Positions 60,641-64,000 of a stretch of 64,000 nucleotides of DNA are shown here, in pieces. The translations under genes were made by a program, and so were the position numbers. The stretch's first letter is position 1. Each line of letters starts with the position of its first letter. Origin of the DNA: Streptomyces collinus Tu 365 (GTDB lineage: Bacteria; Actinomycetota; Actinomycetes; Streptomycetales; Streptomycetaceae); assembly GCF_000444875.1 (NCBI RefSeq), contig NC_021985.1, forward strand, positions 6,778,170 through 6,842,169, written 5' to 3'. The notes under the pieces were generated by a model. That model was not told the DNA's origin. It did no database searches and saw nothing but the letters and a program-made list of their open reading frames with translations.

Positions 60641-62062
60641 ATGGGAGTCGTACCGCCACCGACCGCGCCGGAGGCCCCCGTGACCGAGCCGCCCGTCCCC
60701 GAGTCCCCGGGCCCGGAAGAACGCGACGCCACGGACGTACGCGACGCCACGGCACCCGGCGGGAGGGGCGGTACCGGCGCGGGCGGGGCACGGCCGCACG
60801 GGGGCGGGGCCGCCGGACGGGCCGCGCGGAGCACCGCCTCCGCCGTGCTGATCGTGCTGACCTGCATCCTGGTGCCCGTCGCGCTGCTCGCCACCTGGGT
60901 GCACGACATCGCGCTCGACACCGACCGCTACGTGGCGACGGTCGAGCCGCTGGCCACCGACCCCGCTGTCCAGGACGCGGCGGTCCACCGGATCACCGAG
61001 GCCGTCGGCGCCCACGTGAACGGTCCGCAGGTCGCCTCGGACATCGCCTCCTGGCTGCAGTCCCAGGGCCTGCCGCCGCGCGCCGCCGACGCGCTCAGCC
61101 GGCTGGGGCCGCAGATCGACTCCGCCGTGGACCAGGCCGTCACCAGGATCGCCACCCGAGTGGTGCACAGCGACGCCTTCGCGACCGTGTGGACCGACGC
61201 CAACCGCGCCGCCCACAACGCCGTCGTGCACGCCCTGACCGGCAAGGGCCGCGGCGCGGTCGGCATCAGCGACGGCACGGTCACCCTGGACGTGGGGACG
61301 GCCGTCGACCGGGTCAAACAGCAACTGGTCGACGCGGGCCTGAAACCCGCCGCCAAGATCCCCCAGGTGAACAAGCAGCTGGTGCTGTTCCAATCCGACG
61401 AACTCGCCAAGTTCCGCAAGGCGGCACGCCTCCTCGACATCGTCGGGAACTGGTTCCCGGTGATCGTCGTCCTCCTCGGCGTCGCCGGCGTCTTCCTGGC
61501 CCACCGGCGGCGCCGGGCCCTGGCGCGCACCGCGCTCGGCGCCGCCTTCGCCTGCCTGGTGGTGGCCGTCGCCCTGATCGTGGCCCGCCACTACTACCTC
61601 GACCACCTGCCGCCCCAGGTGCAGTCCAAGGCGGCGGCCTCGGCCGTCTTCGACACCCTGCTGCGCTTCCTGCGGGTCAGCCTGCGCACGGGCATCGTCC
61701 TCGGTGTGGTCATCGCGCTGGGCGCCTACTTCGTCGGGCCGGGACGGCTGCCGGTCGCCGTCCGGGGCGCCTCCGACCAGACCGCCGACTCCGCCGCCCG
61801 CTGGGCCGCCGCCCACCACGTCACCACCGGCCGCGTCGGCGCCTGGGCGCTGGCCTACCGCCGGGCCGCCACCCTCGGCGTCCTGCTGATCATCGCCCTG
61901 GTCTTCGCGCTCTGGAACCATCCGACGGTGCTCACCGTCCTGCTGCTGGTCCTCGTCCTGCTCGCCGTCCTGGCCGTGCTCGCCCTGCTGGCGGCCAGTG
62001 GCCGCGCCCAGCTCGACGCGGGCCGCCGGACCGCACCCGGCACGCCCCGCGACGGGGTCTGA
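60641..62062 (+). CDS. Large integral membrane protein of unknown function
   Basis: A 473-residue protein. Residues 1-65 are Pro/Gly-rich; a membrane helix (STASAVLIVLTCILVPVALLATWV) leads to an extracellular domain (~100-265) of helices and strands, followed by about four more membrane helices in the C-terminal half. The topology fits actinobacterial conserved membrane proteins with no known role. GTG or earlier starts were not needed. Confidence 0.75.
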   Translation: MGVVPPPTAPEAPVTEPPVPESPGPEERDATDVRDATAPGGRGGTGAGGARPHGGGAAGRAARSTASAVLIVLTCILVPVALLATWVHDIALDTDRYVATVEPLATDPAVQDAAVHRITEAVGAHVNGPQVASDIASWLQSQGLPPRAADALSRLGPQIDSAVDQAVTRIATRVVHSDAFATVWTDANRAAHNAVVHALTGKGRGAVGISDGTVTLDVGTAVDRVKQQLVDAGLKPAAKIPQVNKQLVLFQSDELAKFRKAARLLDIVGNWFPVIVVLLGVAGVFLAHRRRRALARTALGAAFACLVVAVALIVARHYYLDHLPPQVQSKAAASAVFDTLLRFLRVSLRTGIVLGVVIALGAYFVGPGRLPVAVRGASDQTADSAARWAAAHHVTTGRVGAWALAYRRAATLGVLLIIALVFALWNHPTVLTVLLLVLVLLAVLAVLALLAASGRAQLDAGRRTAPGTPRDGV

Positions 62063-62184
62063 CACCGGCTCCGGGCAGGGGGCTGGGGCGGGCCCCCGCC
62101 GAGCGGTGCCGGGCGGCCTGCGGAACCTGAGGAACATATGGGGCGAAAAGGTGGCCCGACCGTCCCTGTGCGAACCGGGCCGTT

Positions 62185-62199
62185 ATCAGCGATGCTGAT
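62185..62199 (+). promoter_or_regulatory. Palindrome upstream of the LAL regulator gene
   Basis: ATCAGC-GAT-GCTGAT: 6-bp perfect arms with a 3-bp centre, 47 bp before GTG 62246. A symmetric site of this kind may be an operator, for example for self-control. Confidence 0.4.
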
Positions 62200-62245
62200 C
62201 GAGTAGTGCGCCGTCCATGGCCCCGAGGGACAGGGGTGGTGACCT

Positions 62246-64000
62246 GTGGTTGCACAGCACGACGAGACGCGGGAACCGGCCGTCGCTTACGTCGATCCGC
62301 TCGGAGAGCCGTACCTGCAGACACGGTTCGCCCTGCCGGTACGGCCGGCGACCTTCCTGCGCCGCCCGCGGCTCGCCGCCCATCTGGACCGTGCCCTTCG
62401 GACACCGCTGACGATGGTCAACGGCTCGGCCGGGGCGGGCAAGACCCTGCTGGTCGCGGACTGGGCCGCCGGGCTCGGACAGCCGGTCGCCTGGTTCACC
62501 AACGAGGCCGGCGACCAGGGCGGCGGGATGTTCTGGGCCTATGTGCTCCAGGCCCTGCGCGCCGCCTGCGTACCGCTGTCCGCCGAGGTCGGCTGCCCCG
62601 CCGACGCCAACCGCGTCGACCACCGGCTGCTGGCCCGCCTCGCCGACGAGCTGAGCGGCCTGGAACGGCCCGCCCTGCTCGTCCTCGACGAGTTCGACCG
62701 GGTGACCACCCCGGGCACGGCGGAACAGCTGGGGTTCGTCCTCCAGCACGCCGGCGCGGGACTGCGCCTGATCCTCGTCACCCGCACCGAGCCGCTGCTG
62801 CCGCTGCACCGCTACCGGACCGCCGGGACCATGACCGAGATCCGGGACGCCGAACTGGCCTTCACCGCCGAGGAGGCGGCCGAGTTCCTCGACCTGCACG
62901 GACTGCGGCTCAGCGCCGAGGCCACCCGCGCCCTGGTGGAGCGCACCCGGGGCTGGGCCGCCGGCCTGCGCCTGTGCGCCATGGCCGCCCAGGAGGACCC
63001 CGACCCCGAGGGCTACCTGAAGGACTTCGAGGCGGGCCGCAGCACGGTCGCCGACTTCCTCCTCGCCGAAGTGCTCAAACGGCAGCCGCCCCACACCCAG
63101 GACCTGCTGCTGCGGGTCAGTGTCGTCGAGCGCTTCTGCCCCGGCCTGGTGACCGCGCTGACCGGCCGTGACGGGGTCGAGTCCGTCCTCGCCGAACTGC
63201 ACGGCCAGAACGCCTTCGTGGAGGACCTCGGGCACTCCTGGTACCGGCTGCACCCGCTGTTCGGCGAGATCCTCCGGGCCCACCTGCGGGTCCGCTCGCC
63301 CGGGCTCGAACCGGAACTCCACCGGCGGGCCGCCCGATGGCTGCGGGCCTCCGGCTGTCTGCCCGAGGCCCTCGGGCACGGCGCCGCCGCCGGCGACTGG
63401 GACTTCACCGCCCGCGCCCTCGTCGACGACCTCGCCATCGGCCAGCTCTTCACCGGCCTGCGCGCGGACGACCTCGCCGAGCTGTTCTCCCACATGGGAC
63501 CCGAGGTCACCAGCGCGGCGGCGGACCTGGTGCGCGCGGCCCGCGACCTGTCCGACCGCGACGTCGACCGCGGCCTCGCCCATCTGCGCCGGGCCGAGGA
63601 ACGCATGGCCGCGCAGACGCCCGACGCGGCCGGGCGGCTCAGCTGCGTCCTGCTGGAGTCCCTGGTGGCCCGGCTCACCGGTGCGCCGGGCCGGGCCGAG
63701 GCGGCCCTGGCCACGGCCGAGGAACTGCGCGGCGAGGTGCCCGCCCAACTCCTCGACAAGCACCCCGAGGTCATCGCCCTGCTGCTCACCCACCTGGGCT
63801 CGACCCGGCTGTGGGCCGGCCGCCTCGACGAGGCGAGCACCGCCCTGTCCGAGGCGGCCGAGTGCCCCGGCGGAGCCTCCACGGCGCTGCCCCGGGAGGA
63901 CTCCCTCGGGCACCTGGCCCTGATCGACTACCTGAACGGCTGGCTCGACCGGGCCGAGCGCAAGGCGCGGGCGGCGCTCAGCGAGACGGAGCAGTTCGGG
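62246..64000 (+). CDS. LAL-type LuxR regulator, 3' end outside the window
   Basis: The frame is open from GTG 62246 to the last base (585 codons). The P-loop GSAGAGKTLLVADW lies near residue 60, Walker B LLVLDEFDR near 147, sensor-like VTRTEPLLPLHRYR near 185, and then helical MalT/TPR-type repeats (ALAHLRRAEERMAAQ, GRLSCVLLESLVARL). This is the MalT/LAL ATPase class; the C-terminal LuxR HTH must lie beyond the edge, so DNA binding cannot be checked here. Targets are probably the genes past the window. RBS AGGGG precedes the start. Confidence 0.88.
   Translation, partial: MVAQHDETREPAVAYVDPLGEPYLQTRFALPVRPATFLRRPRLAAHLDRALRTPLTMVNGSAGAGKTLLVADWAAGLGQPVAWFTNEAGDQGGGMFWAYVLQALRAACVPLSAEVGCPADANRVDHRLLARLADELSGLERPALLVLDEFDRVTTPGTAEQLGFVLQHAGAGLRLILVTRTEPLLPLHRYRTAGTMTEIRDAELAFTAEEAAEFLDLHGLRLSAEATRALVERTRGWAAGLRLCAMAAQEDPDPEGYLKDFEAGRSTVADFLLAEVLKRQPPHTQDLLLRVSVVERFCPGLVTALTGRDGVESVLAELHGQNAFVEDLGHSWYRLHPLFGEILRAHLRVRSPGLEPELHRRAARWLRASGCLPEALGHGAAAGDWDFTARALVDDLAIGQLFTGLRADDLAELFSHMGPEVTSAAADLVRAARDLSDRDVDRGLAHLRRAEERMAAQTPDAAGRLSCVLLESLVARLTGAPGRAEAALATAEELRGEVPAQLLDKHPEVIALLLTHLGSTRLWAGRLDEASTALSEAAECPGGASTALPREDSLGHLALIDYLNGWLDRAERKARAALSETEQFG

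Overview
The window is a stretch of very GC-rich actinobacterial chromosome. The gene content and style point to Streptomyces: a secreted RNase Sa-type ribonuclease, P450 and F420-dependent enzymes, PucR and LAL regulators, WXG100-like proteins, ATGA/GTGA gene overlaps, GTG and TTG starts, and several apparently leaderless genes. I saw no rRNA, tRNA, CRISPR, integrase or transposase, and reading by eye I noticed no TTA codon inside a called gene. It looks like ordinary chromosome with a few accessory clusters.

Layout. 1-4562: end of an allantoicase gene, a GC-rich repeat array, a short-chain dehydrogenase, an AIM24 protein, a DMT exporter and a secreted ribonuclease. 4680-5068: wreck of a two-component system. 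5141-13227: a P450, then a sugar (possibly inositol) locus: Gfo/Idh dehydrogenase, GntR regulator, lipoprotein/permease/ATPase transporter, ROK kinase and a membrane-anchored protein. 13411-18725: a SNF2 helicase and a SWIM zinc protein in one unit behind a promoter that looks like the DNA-damage (RecA-NDp/PafBC) type. 18840-22000: a small unknown gene, a cold shock gene, a MerR-like regulator and an RNase J. 22003-25420: membrane fatty-acid desaturase plus its reductase, divergent from a PucR-type regulator. 25543-28767: fused PcaDC, a metallo-beta-lactamase-fold protein, exonuclease III and a small unknown. 29167-37616: secreted peptidase-like hydrolase, membrane-anchored unknown, gamma-glutamyltransferase, a Clp ATPase, and a methionine aminopeptidase divergent from an XRE regulator.

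37742-39796 is a low-complexity protein with 30-residue repeats. 40024-49006 is a full reductive pyrimidine (or hydantoin) salvage cluster: two beta-ureidopropionase-like amidohydrolases, a class III aminotransferase, a PucR activator, a dihydropyrimidinase, a luciferase-like F420 oxidoreductase and an NCS1 permease. Together they can import a pyrimidine or hydantoin, open the ring, release beta-alanine-type products and transaminate them; the luciferase-like enzyme may fill the ring-reduction step that otherwise has no gene here. 49049-52493 is a WXG100/type VII-associated operon (reverse strand) that could hold a secreted effector and a membrane partner. 52680-64000 holds a lipoate ligase with swapped domain order, a second gamma-glutamyltransferase-like protein, an inositol-phosphatase-family enzyme, a CrtI-like oxidoreductase coupled to a macro-domain protein, small SHOCT and DUF proteins, two membrane proteins, and the first 585 codons of an LAL-type LuxR regulator cut by the window edge.

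Small-scale signals that the genes do not explain include damage-type promoters before the helicase and exonuclease III genes, candidate operators around the pyrimidine, desaturase and aminopeptidase/XRE genes, a 30-bp tandem duplication of a gene's 3' end, and a chain of strong hairpin terminators.
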